From Pelotomaculum sp. PtaB.Bin104 (GTDB lineage Bacteria > Bacillota > Desulfotomaculia > Desulfotomaculales > Pelotomaculaceae), in NCBI GenBank assembly GCA_002067205.1, contig MVQL01000241.1, positions 1-64,000 of the forward strand: a stretch of DNA of 64,000 nt, given 5' to 3'. Made by a program: the position numbers and the translations under genes. Positions within the stretch are counted from its first letter, which is position 1; each line of letters opens with the position of its first letter. Positions 27,043-35,326 of this stretch are shown piece after piece. A model generated the notes under the pieces. The model had not been told where the DNA came from and searched no databases. It worked only from the letters and a program-made list of their open reading frames with translations.

Positions 27043-28416
27043 ATGGTTCATACTTACTCCATGAATGGTCTTAATGTTGCTGTAGATGGTAACAGCGGGG
27101 GTATACATATTCTGGATAATACGGCCTATGAATTGCTCGCGCAGTGCAAAAATGATTTTGTGTTTGAAAGCGCCGCCGCGCCACTGCGGGATAAATATAC
27201 TGAGGCTGACCTCAGTGAAGCATGGGACGAAATCAACTCCCTTAAAACAAAGGGCTTATTGTTCTCACCTGAATTAGAGCAGGGGGTATTGAATAATGCT
27301 GGTCTAGCCAACGGAATTAAAGCCCTCTGCCTGCATGTAGCCCATGATTGTAACCTGCGGTGCGAGTACTGTTTTGCCGCCAAGGGCAATTACAGTATGG
27401 CCAATAAGCTGATGCCTCTGGAAGTTGCAGTTCAAGCGGTTGATTTTCTGCTCAACAACTCCGGCGGGAGAAAAAATGTCGAGATCGACTTTTTTGGCGG
27501 TGAGCCCTTGCTCAATTTTGATGTGGTTAAAAAGACGGTGGAATACGGCCGGAAAGCCGGGGACCGCATTGGCAAGGAAATTCACTTTACGATCACCACT
27601 AACGGCATGCTGCTTGACGACGATAAAATCAATTATATCAATGAAAACATGAATAATGTGGTAATCAGCCTGGACGGCAGAAAGGAAGTGCATGATTCCA
27701 TCAGGTATGCCGCTAACGGTTGGGGAACGTATGACGCCATTTTAGAACAGGCGCTAAATTTTGTCCGTCAAAGAGGAAATAAAAGTTACTTTATCCGCGG
27801 CACGTTTACCGCTAGAAATTTGGATTTTTCAAAGGATATCCTGCACCTTGCAGATCTCGGTTTTGGGGAAATATCCATGGAGCCTGTGGTGGGCGCGGGA
27901 GAGGACTTCCATCTCCGTAAAGAGCATATTCCGGCAATTCTCGCCGAATATGAGCGGCTTGCCTTTGCCTACATCACAAGAATAAAAGAAGGGAAGCCCT
28001 TTAGATTTTATCACTTCAATGTAAATATTTATGATGGTCCCTGTTTATACAAGAGAGTTGCCGCTTGCGGCGCAGGGACAGAGTATTTTGCCGTGACCCC
28101 GGAAGGGGATCTATATCCCTGCCACCACCTGGTGGGACTGCCCCAATTCAAGGCAGGTGACCTGGATACCGGTATTGTTGCTGATTTCTTGCCGGCCAGC
28201 TTCAGGGAGGCCAACATATTTACCAAAGATGAGTGCCGCAAATGCTGGGCAAAACTTTTTTGCTCCGGTGGTTGCCACGCCAATTCTTATTATGCTAACG
28301 GCGATATTATGAGGCCGGAAAAATCGGTTTGTGAAATGCAGCAAAAACGAATCGAGTGTGCTATCATGATTGAGGCCTACAAAGCTTTGTTCCTCGGCAA
28401 AGAGGAAGAATCTTAA
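27043..28416 (+). CDS. scfB: SCIFF-type radical SAM/SPASM peptide maturase
   Basis: This family installs thioether cross-links in the SCIFF peptide, a clostridial ribosomally made peptide with six cysteines in about forty-five residues. The N terminus (MNGLNVAVDGNSGGIHILD) is the family's peptide-recognition region. The radical SAM cluster motif is CNLRCEYC near residues 109-116, followed by EIDFFGGEPLLNF. The C-terminal SPASM part includes CGAGTEYFAVTPEGDLYPCHH and CRKCWAKLFCSGGCHA for two auxiliary Fe-S clusters. Length 457 aa is normal. The precursor gene usually found just upstream is not visible here. ATG follows TTGGAGATG. Confidence 0.85.
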   Translation: MVHTYSMNGLNVAVDGNSGGIHILDNTAYELLAQCKNDFVFESAAAPLRDKYTEADLSEAWDEINSLKTKGLLFSPELEQGVLNNAGLANGIKALCLHVAHDCNLRCEYCFAAKGNYSMANKLMPLEVAVQAVDFLLNNSGGRKNVEIDFFGGEPLLNFDVVKKTVEYGRKAGDRIGKEIHFTITTNGMLLDDDKINYINENMNNVVISLDGRKEVHDSIRYAANGWGTYDAILEQALNFVRQRGNKSYFIRGTFTARNLDFSKDILHLADLGFGEISMEPVVGAGEDFHLRKEHIPAILAEYERLAFAYITRIKEGKPFRFYHFNVNIYDGPCLYKRVAACGAGTEYFAVTPEGDLYPCHHLVGLPQFKAGDLDTGIVADFLPASFREANIFTKDECRKCWAKLFCSGGCHANSYYANGDIMRPEKSVCEMQQKRIECAIMIEAYKALFLGKEEES

Positions 28417-28485
28417 CCAAAAGTCGATGTTTGATGTAAAGTCCTTTAAATTTGTTGCCCAAAAAACAAATCAGGGGTGATGGAG

Positions 28486-28734
28486 ATGTTGGAAAAAGGT
28501 TTGGTTGACCGAATCAACTACCTGGCCCGAAAACAAAGGGACGGTGGTCTTACCGAAGAAGAAAAAAGGGAGCAGCACGAACTGCGTCAAAAGTACCTGG
28601 CGCATATCCGCAGCCAGGTGGTGGAAGCACTTGAATCGGCTGGTTTTAGACCAAAGAATAGAAAACACGGGGATGCCTGTGGCTGCGAAACCTGCGCCTC
28701 AGAACACCGGCATGATAAAAATTACTTGAATTAA
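28486..28734 (+). CDS. DUF896 (YnzC-like) protein with Cys/His-rich tail
   Basis: The first 50 residues (LVDRINYLARKQRDGGLTEEEKREQH, continuing to LRQKYLAHIRSQV) are the small DUF896 helical hairpin found in Bacillus YnzC. An unusual C-terminal extension of about 25 residues contains HGDACGCETCASEHRH, which could bind a metal. ATG at 28486 is preferred, 8-9 bases after GGGGTG; earlier in-frame starts sit inside the ribosome binding site. It is 69 bases downstream of the SCIFF maturase, on the same strand and possibly cotranscribed. Confidence 0.8.
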   Translation: MLEKGLVDRINYLARKQRDGGLTEEEKREQHELRQKYLAHIRSQVVEALESAGFRPKNRKHGDACGCETCASEHRHDKNYLN

Positions 28735-28840
28735 TACTGTCGAGGGGCTCGAAAAGTCACCCGTGTATTAATGCCCAGGGGGCAAAGGTCACTTAATGTA
28801 TATAACCTATGGCTAGATTCACGGTCAGCAGGTCGTTTAC

Positions 28841-28887
28841 GTCATAAAAGAAACCTTCCTTGTTAAAGCGAAGGTTTCTTTTATGAC
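28841..28887. terminator. strong bidirectional hairpin terminator
   Basis: Perfect 18-bp arms (GTCATAAAAGAAACCTTC/GAAGGTTTCTTTTATGAC) with an 11-base loop and A/T runs inside both arms. Confidence 0.7.
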
Positions 28888-28968
28888 AATCACCCTATAT
28901 ATTTGGTTATTTGATTTAGTTAAGTAGAAAGGTTTCCATAAAACTGATTTACAAGAAAACGGCAATAA

Positions 28969-28997
28969 TTGACAGTATTTGCGTATTATGCTAAGAT
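28969..28997 (+). promoter_or_regulatory. sigma-A promoter of mnmA
   Basis: Perfect TTGACA (28969-28974), 17-base spacer, and TGC-extended TAAGAT (28992-28997). Confidence 0.8.
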
Positions 28998-29052
28998 AAA
29001 GCCGAATATTACAATCGGCGTTGTTTTGAAAAAATTATTTAAGGGTGAGTGT

Positions 29053-30150
29053 GTGTCGAGTAAAACTAAAGTCATTGCGGCTATGAGCGGTGGGGTGGAC
29101 AGTTCCGTCGCTGCCGCCCTCCTTTTAGAGCAGGGTTATGAAGTAATCGGTGTCACCATGCAAATTTGGGATCCTGCTAAAACTGAGGTGGGAGGCGAGC
29201 ACGTTGGGTGCTGCTCACTGGCTGCTGTCGAAGACGCTAGGCTGGTGGCTAATAAACTGGGTATCCCCTATTATGTAATGAATTTCCGGGATGTTTTTGA
29301 AAAAAAAGTGGTTGATTATTTTACCTCTGAATATTTGCGCGGGCGCACCCCCAACCCTTGCATTGCCTGCAATAATTACGTGAAGTTTGAGTCCTTGCTG
29401 GAAAAATCGCTGGGCCTGGGGGCGGAATATGTTGCCACCGGACATTACGCGCGGCTTGGCTATAGCCCGGAGTTTGACCGCTATACGATTCGCCGCCCGG
29501 TTGACCGGAGGAAAGACCAGACCTACGTCCTGTACGGACTGACTCAGCACCAGCTGGCGCACACGCTGATGCCGCTGGGTGACTACACCAAGGAAGAGGT
29601 GCGCCGGATGGCCGCCGGCCTTGACCTGGTGGTGGCGGATAAAGCGGACAGCCAGGATATATGCTTTGTTACAGACAACAACTACCGCCATTTTCTTGCT
29701 GATCAAACTGCTGAGGCGATCAAACCCGGCTATTTCCTTAATATGAACGGCGAGGTCATCGGCCGGCACCAGGGTATTCCCTATTATACTGTAGGCCAGC
29801 GGCGCGGGTTGGGTATTGCCGCGGGAGACCGCATTTTTGTTGTTAAAATTGACCCGGAAAATAACACAATCACCTTGGGGCCCGAAGAGGCCACTTTTGG
29901 CACAGATTTAATTGCCGGAGCGGCGAACCTGGTGCTCTATCAAGAACTTGCCGGGCCGATCGAGGTTGAGGCTCAAATCCGCTATAACGGCCGTCCGGCC
30001 CCGGCCACCCTGACGCCACGCCCGGACGGCAGCCTGCAAGTTCACTTTCACACCCCGCAGCGCTCGATCACCCCGGGGCAGGCGGTCGTCTTTTATCAGG
30101 GGGAATACCTGGTGGGCGGCGCTACGATAAATAGTGCCGGCCCGTTATAA
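29053..30150 (+). CDS. mnmA: tRNA 2-thiouridylase
   Basis: MnmA thiolates U34 of tRNA-Lys, -Glu and -Gln, using persulfide sulfur and ATP. The PP-loop AAMSGGVDSSVAA is at the N terminus. The catalytic cysteines lie in NPCIACN and DSQDICFV, and GQRRGLG is present near residue 250. GTG at 29053 is chosen because GGGTGAG precedes it and the open frame upstream consists of the promoter itself. The s2U34 product is also the substrate of MnmH, encoded earlier in the window. Length 365 aa is normal. Confidence 0.95.
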   Translation: MSSKTKVIAAMSGGVDSSVAAALLLEQGYEVIGVTMQIWDPAKTEVGGEHVGCCSLAAVEDARLVANKLGIPYYVMNFRDVFEKKVVDYFTSEYLRGRTPNPCIACNNYVKFESLLEKSLGLGAEYVATGHYARLGYSPEFDRYTIRRPVDRRKDQTYVLYGLTQHQLAHTLMPLGDYTKEEVRRMAAGLDLVVADKADSQDICFVTDNNYRHFLADQTAEAIKPGYFLNMNGEVIGRHQGIPYYTVGQRRGLGIAAGDRIFVVKIDPENNTITLGPEEATFGTDLIAGAANLVLYQELAGPIEVEAQIRYNGRPAPATLTPRPDGSLQVHFHTPQRSITPGQAVVFYQGEYLVGGATINSAGPL

Positions 30151-30272
30151 ATAGTCGTCGTCAGTTTAGCGCGTGTGGTGCTGTTTGCTGGTGCATTTTT
30201 TGGTACTCTGGTGGACATAATAGACGTAAGATTTCAATATTCAGGGGAGTAGCTGTTAAGGGGGCGACAATT

Positions 30273-30446
30273 TTGACATGCCCGGTCTGTGGTGGCAAGT
30301 CTACCGGGAAAGTTGGCATCGACCAGTTTTATTGCTGGGACTGCTGTGTGGAATACCGAATTAATAAAGAAGGTGTTCAAATTTACGAAGTAGCTGAGGA
30401 CGGCAGTCTGGTTGCTTTTGACCCGCAAAACGAGTTCTTGCTTTAG
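30273..30446 (+). CDS. small zinc-ribbon protein, 57 aa
   Basis: A short gene with start codon TTG 30273, eight bases after AAGGGGG. The product begins LTCPVCGGKSTGKVGIDQFYCWDCCVEY: two CxxC knuckles (CPVC, CWDC) about 15 residues apart, as in zinc ribbons. A short acidic tail (EVAEDGSLVAFDPQNEFLL) follows. No family name can be given with certainty. It lies between mnmA and the AI-2E permease gene and ends just before a hairpin. Confidence 0.75.
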   Translation: MTCPVCGGKSTGKVGIDQFYCWDCCVEYRINKEGVQIYEVAEDGSLVAFDPQNEFLL

Positions 30447-30469
30447 AATTTAATCATCTGGACTTTTAA

Positions 30470-30498
30470 AAGTGGGGAGGATCTCCCCACTTATATTT
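30470..30498 (+). terminator. terminator after the zinc-ribbon gene
   Basis: A 10-bp stem AAGTGGGGAG/CTCCCCACTT with a 3-base loop, then ATATTTTG. It lies very close to the next start codon, so partial readthrough is possible. Confidence 0.6.
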
Positions 30499-30513
30499 TG
30501 GTGGTGAAAACCC

Positions 30514-31551
30514 TTGTCCTGGTGGAAAGAGAGTAAAACAAAAAAAATGTTTTTCTTGATCTGCCTGGCCCTTGGCATGGGTTACTTTTTTTTTCTGATC
30601 CGCGGTATGATTTTTTCTTTAGTGCTGGCTGTTTTACTTGCTTATCTGATCAACCCCCTGGTTTGTGCTATAGAGGCCAGGGGCACACCCAGATCAGGGG
30701 CGATCCTGTTGGTTTATCTGGCCATGTTCTTTTTTTTATCCGGTATCATTTTGTATGGTGTGCCCCGGGTCATCGAGCAACTGAACAGCCTGGCTGAAAC
30801 AATACCTCAGTATTCCCTGCAGGTCCAGGAGTTTTCTCAATCGATTCAATTACGATATGTAGATCTGGGTATTCCGGAGGCCATGCGGCAGGTTATCGAT
30901 GAGCGCATCCGCTGGATGGAAGATATTGTTTTACAGCAAGTCAGAAAAACACTTGCGGCTTTAATCGGCGCGGCCAGCTGTATCTTTAAGATTATACTGG
31001 CGCCGGTGCTGGCCTTTTATTTATTGAAAGACCTGCAATTGATCAAAAAGAAAAGCATTTCAGTCCTGCCGGAACAATGGCGTGATGATATAAGCGAGCT
31101 GCTGCATGAAATAGACCGGGTTTTAGGCAGTTTTATTAGGGGATATTTTTTAGTGGCGGCCATTGTCGGTGCACTGACAGCTGTATGCATGGCCTTATTA
31201 GGCATGGAGTTTGCGCTGATGCTTGGGTTGATTGCCGGCATAACTGAAATAATTCCTTATTTCGGACCCGCGATCGGGGCTGTGCCGGCAATAATCTTGG
31301 CGTTTATGCATTCACAGTGGCTGGCGTTAAAGGTGGCGCTTATTTTTGTGGTTATTCATCAGCTGGAGGGAAATATTATCTCTCCGAAGATACTGGGTGA
31401 CAAGGTCGGGCTGCACCCGCTCATGGTTATCTTTAGCCTCTTTGCGGGCGGCGAGCTCTACGGTCTGACCGGGATGCTGCTGGGCGTGCCTGTGGCAGCG
31501 GTGATCGGAGTGGTCCTAAAATATGTTTACAAGCGGGTGATTATTGCCTAA
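30514..31551 (+). CDS. AI-2E family transporter (YdiK/TqsA-like permease)
   Basis: A membrane protein with about seven to eight spans. The family core is clear: AVLLAYLINPLV near the N terminus, a long amphipathic central region (residues 90-150), then FIRGYFLVAAIVGALTA, EIIPYFGPAIGAVPAII and HQLEGNIISPKILG. Members export diverse small molecules or act as Na+/H+ antiporters; the substrate cannot be told from the sequence. Translation starts at TTG 30514. Length 345 aa is typical. Confidence 0.88.
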   Translation: MSWWKESKTKKMFFLICLALGMGYFFFLIRGMIFSLVLAVLLAYLINPLVCAIEARGTPRSGAILLVYLAMFFFLSGIILYGVPRVIEQLNSLAETIPQYSLQVQEFSQSIQLRYVDLGIPEAMRQVIDERIRWMEDIVLQQVRKTLAALIGAASCIFKIILAPVLAFYLLKDLQLIKKKSISVLPEQWRDDISELLHEIDRVLGSFIRGYFLVAAIVGALTAVCMALLGMEFALMLGLIAGITEIIPYFGPAIGAVPAIILAFMHSQWLALKVALIFVVIHQLEGNIISPKILGDKVGLHPLMVIFSLFAGGELYGLTGMLLGVPVAAVIGVVLKYVYKRVIIA

Positions 31552-31572
31552 ACTCATTTAGTCCTTCCTTTC

Positions 31573-31601
31573 TTGACCTCTGCAGCGGCATTCTGTATAA
31601 T
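31573..31601 (+). promoter_or_regulatory. sigma-A promoter of alaS
   Basis: TTGACC (31573-31578), 17-base spacer, perfect TATAAT (31596-31601). The leader to the alaS start is only about 58 bases, too short for a T-box. Confidence 0.8.
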
Positions 31602-31665
31602 TAGAGCGAAAAATATGGGTTTTTTAGATATATTTAAGCGAGAAAAGGGGAGGCTTTTGAATTTG

Positions 31666-34305
31666 ATGACTGGTCATGAAATTAGGGAGAGTTTTTTAAA
31701 GTTTTTTGAAACAAAAGGGCATAAGATTTTGCCCAGCGCCTCTCTAATACCTACCGGTGATCCCAGTATCCTTTGGACGGCTGCGGGGATGGTTCCCTTT
31801 AAACCGTATTTTACCGGAGCTGCCAGGCCTGATTTTACCAGGGTGACCACCTGCCAGAAGTGTATTCGCACTCCGGACATTGAATCAGTTGGCCGGACAG
31901 CCCGTCACCATACCTTTTTTGAAATGTTGGGCAACTTTTCCTTTGGTGATTATTTTAAAGAAAGCGCCATACCCTGGGCCTGGGAATATGTGACTGAACA
32001 CCTGCGGCTGCAGCCTGAGCAGCTGTGGATCACCATCTACCAGGATGATGACGAGGCCTTTGACATCTGGCACCGTGTGGTTGGTGTACCGGCCGACCGT
32101 ATTGTCAGGATGGGAAAGGATACTAACTTCTGGGAGATTGGTGTGGGGCCCTGCGGGCCATGCTCGGAGATCCATGTGGATCTTGGCGCCGAGCGTGGCT
32201 GTGGCGAGCCGGGCTGTGCCGTAGGCTGTGAGTGCGACCGGTGGCTGGAGATTTGGAATTTGGTATTCATTCAGTACTTCAGAGATGAGGAGGGCAACTA
32301 CTCTCCTCTGGCCAATAAAGGGATCGACACCGGGATGGGTCTGGAGCGAGTAGCCTCGGTGCTCCAGAGTGTGCCGACAAATTTCGAGACCGACTTGCTC
32401 CGTGAAATCGTTGATTTTACAGCTGAGCTATTTGGCCTGAAATATGGTGTGGATAGCAAGACCGATCTGGCTTTGAAGGTTATTGCGGACCATTGCCGGG
32501 CAATCACCTTTGCAGTTACCGATGGCGCCCTGCCCTCCAATGAAGGCAGAGGTTATGTTATCCGGCGTTTGCTCCGGCGGGCGGTGCGTTTTGGCCGGCT
32601 GTTGGGCATGCAGGGTCATTTCATGAGCCAGGTGGCCGCCACAGTCATTCGCCAGATGGGCAGCGCCTACCCGGAGCTGGTGGAGAAGAAGGACCATGTT
32701 TTAAAAGTAATCCTGGCCGAGGAAGAGCGTTTTGGTGAAACCCTGGTCCAGGGCACGGAGATGTTGAACCAGATTATAGCCGGGCTTAAAGCGTCTGGCG
32801 GAGAGGTTATTCCAGGCGCAAGCGCCTTTAAGCTTTATGATACCTACGGCTTCCCCCTGGAACTGACCCAGGAGATGGCTGCCGAGCAGGGGCTGACGGT
32901 GGACTCAGACGGGTTCGGGGAATCCATGGAGGGCCAGCGGCAGCGCGCCAGGAGCGCCAGACAGGAGAACGAGTACATTTCCGAGCGGGATGCTTTCTTT
33001 AAGGAGTTGCGTGAGCAGGTTGGCCCGACCAACTTTGTCGGGTATAACTCACTTGAGGCAGAGGCCAGCGTGCTGGGAATTTTGACTGGCGGGGAGAGAG
33101 TGCCCTCGGCGTCGGCCGGGCAGGAGATCGAGTTTGTCCTGAAAGTTACTCCCTGCTATGCGGAGTCCGGTGGTCAGGTGGGCGACCATGCCCGGGTTAC
33201 TGCACCCGGTCTGAAAATAGAAGTTTTTGAAGTGAAAAAGCCGGTGGAAAACCTTTTTGTCCACCGCGGCAAGATTACCAGCGGGGTGATCAAAGAGGGC
33301 GATTTGGTGCAGGTACAGGTGGATTCCACCCGGCGTGCCGCTATCTGCCGCAACCACTCTGCCACTCACCTGCTGCACAAAGCCTTGAAGGAAGTGCTGG
33401 GTGGGCATGTTAATCAGGCCGGCTCCCTGGTAGAGCCAGAGCGGCTGCGCTTTGACTTTACTCATTATGCCGCTATGTCGGAGGAAGAGTTAAAGCGCGT
33501 GGAGGGCATTGTCAACCGGGCGGTACTGGCCAACCTGCCGGTGGAGGTGTTTGAGACCTCAGTGGCGGAAGCGCGCGCCCTTGGGGCAGCCGCCCTTTTT
33601 GGTGAAAAATACGGGGAGCGGGTCAGAGCGGTGAAAATGGGTGACTTTAGCCTGGAGTTGTGCGGCGGTACCCACCTGTGCTCTACTGCCGAGGCGGGCC
33701 TGTTTAAGCTGGTCGGGGAAAGCAGTGTCGGGGCCGGGCTGCGGCGGATCGAGGCGGTTACCGGCGAAGGGGCCTTAAGCTATATCGATGAACGGGAAGA
33801 ACAGTTTGCCGAGATCGCGCGGCTGCTCAAGGCGCCGCCCCAGGAGGCGACCCACCGGGTGGAAGGACTGCTGCAGAACCTTAAAGACCTGGAGGCCGAG
33901 AGCGAACTGCTGCAGGCCAGGTTGGCCAGGTATCAGGTGCAGGACTTACTGGACCGGATCAAAGAGGTGAAAGGGGTAAAAGTGCTGGCCGGCCAAGCCG
34001 CTGCCCCGGACATAGACAGCTTGCGGGGCATGGTGGACCTGTTGCGGGACAAAATTGGCAGTGGCGTGATTGTACTGGGCAGCGAGGCGAGCGGCAAGGT
34101 AAGCCTGGTGGCGGCGGTGACCAAGGATTTGTTGGCGCGCGGGCTGCATGCTGGTAAACTGATCAAAGCTGTGGCTGCAGTGGTCGGCGGCGGCGGCGGC
34201 GGCCGGCCGGAGTTGGCCCAGGCCGGTGGCAAGGACCCGTCCTGTCTAAAGGAAGCCCTGGAGTTGGCCTACCAGGTGGCGGGCAATCAAATCAAGGACT
34301 CCTAA
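31666..34305 (+). CDS. alaS: alanyl-tRNA synthetase
   Basis: Class II synthetase charging tRNA-Ala, 879 aa. The N-terminal catalytic domain begins MTGHEIRESFLKFFETKGH and includes TTCQKCIRTPDIESVGRTARHHTFFEMLGN, read in two parts. The editing domain carries zinc ligands in HSATHLLHKAL and CGGTH. The C-terminal C-Ala domain ends GGRPELAQAGG. ATG 31666 is preferred because it gives the normal N terminus and lies after AAAAGGGGAGG; frames opening earlier overlap the promoter. TTG at 31663 is an equally spaced alternative. Confidence 0.96.
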   Translation: MTGHEIRESFLKFFETKGHKILPSASLIPTGDPSILWTAAGMVPFKPYFTGAARPDFTRVTTCQKCIRTPDIESVGRTARHHTFFEMLGNFSFGDYFKESAIPWAWEYVTEHLRLQPEQLWITIYQDDDEAFDIWHRVVGVPADRIVRMGKDTNFWEIGVGPCGPCSEIHVDLGAERGCGEPGCAVGCECDRWLEIWNLVFIQYFRDEEGNYSPLANKGIDTGMGLERVASVLQSVPTNFETDLLREIVDFTAELFGLKYGVDSKTDLALKVIADHCRAITFAVTDGALPSNEGRGYVIRRLLRRAVRFGRLLGMQGHFMSQVAATVIRQMGSAYPELVEKKDHVLKVILAEEERFGETLVQGTEMLNQIIAGLKASGGEVIPGASAFKLYDTYGFPLELTQEMAAEQGLTVDSDGFGESMEGQRQRARSARQENEYISERDAFFKELREQVGPTNFVGYNSLEAEASVLGILTGGERVPSASAGQEIEFVLKVTPCYAESGGQVGDHARVTAPGLKIEVFEVKKPVENLFVHRGKITSGVIKEGDLVQVQVDSTRRAAICRNHSATHLLHKALKEVLGGHVNQAGSLVEPERLRFDFTHYAAMSEEELKRVEGIVNRAVLANLPVEVFETSVAEARALGAAALFGEKYGERVRAVKMGDFSLELCGGTHLCSTAEAGLFKLVGESSVGAGLRRIEAVTGEGALSYIDEREEQFAEIARLLKAPPQEATHRVEGLLQNLKDLEAESELLQARLARYQVQDLLDRIKEVKGVKVLAGQAAAPDIDSLRGMVDLLRDKIGSGVIVLGSEASGKVSLVAAVTKDLLARGLHAGKLIKAVAAVVGGGGGGRPELAQAGGKDPSCLKEALELAYQVAGNQIKDS

Positions 34306-34422
34306 CTTTCGTTTTCAATACCCGGTTTCCGGGTCCATTTAATGCCTGCCCCGCCAACACGGGCTAAAGAAGGCTAATAAGACAGGTTATTACAGCTGCC
34401 GGCGTAAAGAGTTGGATTTTAA

Positions 34423-34881
34423 TTAAGCTAGAATATCCTTTATCATAGCGATTTCCTCGCAATTGGGGAACTTCGGGCAGTGGATGCATTCCCGCCAGAC
34501 TTTCTGAGGCAGTGCCTCTTTAGCTATCACCTGGAAACCGCATTTTTCAAAGAACTCCTGCTGATAGGTCAGGACAAAGACTCTGGGAATACCTAGTTCC
34601 CGCGCTTCGTCAATAAACATATTGACCAGGCTCCGGCCAATGCCCTGCCCGGCATATTCTGGGGCAACAGCCAGGGCGCGGATTTCGGCCAGGTCTTCCC
34701 AGATAATATTTAATGCACCGGCGCCGATTACCAGCCCCTGGTGCTCAACAATGGAGAACTCACGCAGGCTTTCATAGAGCATTGTCCTTGGCCGGGCCAG
34801 CATCTGACCACGGCCGGCGTGATAAGTAATCAAGGCATGGATCGACTCCACATCGGAAATTTTAGCCTTGCGGTATAACAT
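34423..34881 (-). CDS. GNAT N-acetyltransferase (ArgA/NAGS-like)
   Basis: A single-domain GNAT enzyme of 152 aa resembling the acetyltransferase part of N-acetylglutamate synthase, first step of arginine synthesis. The N-terminal RKAKISDVESIHALI, the acetyl-CoA loop VAPEYAGQGIGRSLV and the tail VFVLTYQQEFFEKCGF match that group. A C-terminal CIHCPKFPNCEE adds three cysteines. ATG 34881 has GAAAGGTG 10 bases upstream. The substrate is inferred; no other arg gene is adjacent. Confidence 0.82.
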   Translation of the reverse strand: MLYRKAKISDVESIHALITYHAGRGQMLARPRTMLYESLREFSIVEHQGLVIGAGALNIIWEDLAEIRALAVAPEYAGQGIGRSLVNMFIDEARELGIPRVFVLTYQQEFFEKCGFQVIAKEALPQKVWRECIHCPKFPNCEEIAMIKDILA

Positions 34882-35032
34882 AGACAACGATCACCTTTCC
34901 CTGGAATTAGTAAGTATTATATATTACCTGGACAGGTCCCTCAATACCCTTTTATCTTTGGCAGGATAGAGGAAAAGAAAAATACCCGTCGAATACCTTA
35001 GAAGACATAAACAGGGAAAGGGGGTAGGTGAA

Positions 35033-35293
35033 ATGTCCTGGGATGCCTCGGAAGAAACAATTATGTTTAAAATCCAGGGTGAGGAATACAACCAGGCCCG
35101 GGATATCCTGCTTAAAGTTTATGCTGCCTTAATAGAAAAGGGCTATAATCCGATCAGCCAGCTTGTTGGCTACTTTTTGTCAGGAGATCCTTCTTATATT
35201 ACCAGTCATGGTAATGCCCGCAGCTTGATCCGCAGCATGGAGCGGGATGAACTGCTGGAGGAACTGGTGAAAAGCTACCTAAAGGGAAAATAG
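35033..35293 (+). CDS. ireB: IreB family regulatory phosphoprotein
   Basis: An 86-aa protein of the UPF0297/YrzL family. In Enterococcus IreB is the substrate of the Ser/Thr kinase IreK that controls cephalosporin resistance. The N-terminal [11 protein letters not shown] contains the conserved threonine region that is phosphorylated in IreB. ATG follows AAAGGGGGTAGGTG. The yrzL-ruvX-yrzB neighbourhood of Bacillus is kept, but with an aldo/keto reductase gene inserted after ireB. Confidence 0.9.
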   Translation: MSWDASEETIMFKIQGEEYNQARDILLKVYAALIEKGYNPISQLVGYFLSGDPSYITSHGNARSLIRSMERDELLEELVKSYLKGK

Positions 35294-35326
35294 GGTTGGA
35301 ATCGCATTTACTGGAGATGGCGGCTG

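Noticed and set aside
28969-29052. N-terminal extension of MnmA starting at TTG 28969
   Set aside because: The first bases are a perfect TTGACA -35 box with a TAAGAT -10 at 17-base spacing; GTG 29053 has a ribosome binding site and gives the normal N terminus.
31573-31665. N-terminal extension of AlaS starting at TTG 31573
   Set aside because: The TTG is part of the -35 hexamer of a clear promoter (TTGACC-17-TATAAT); translation cannot start there.
31602-31665. T-box leader for alaS
   Set aside because: The transcribed leader is only about 58 bases and has no GGTGGTACCGCG motif.
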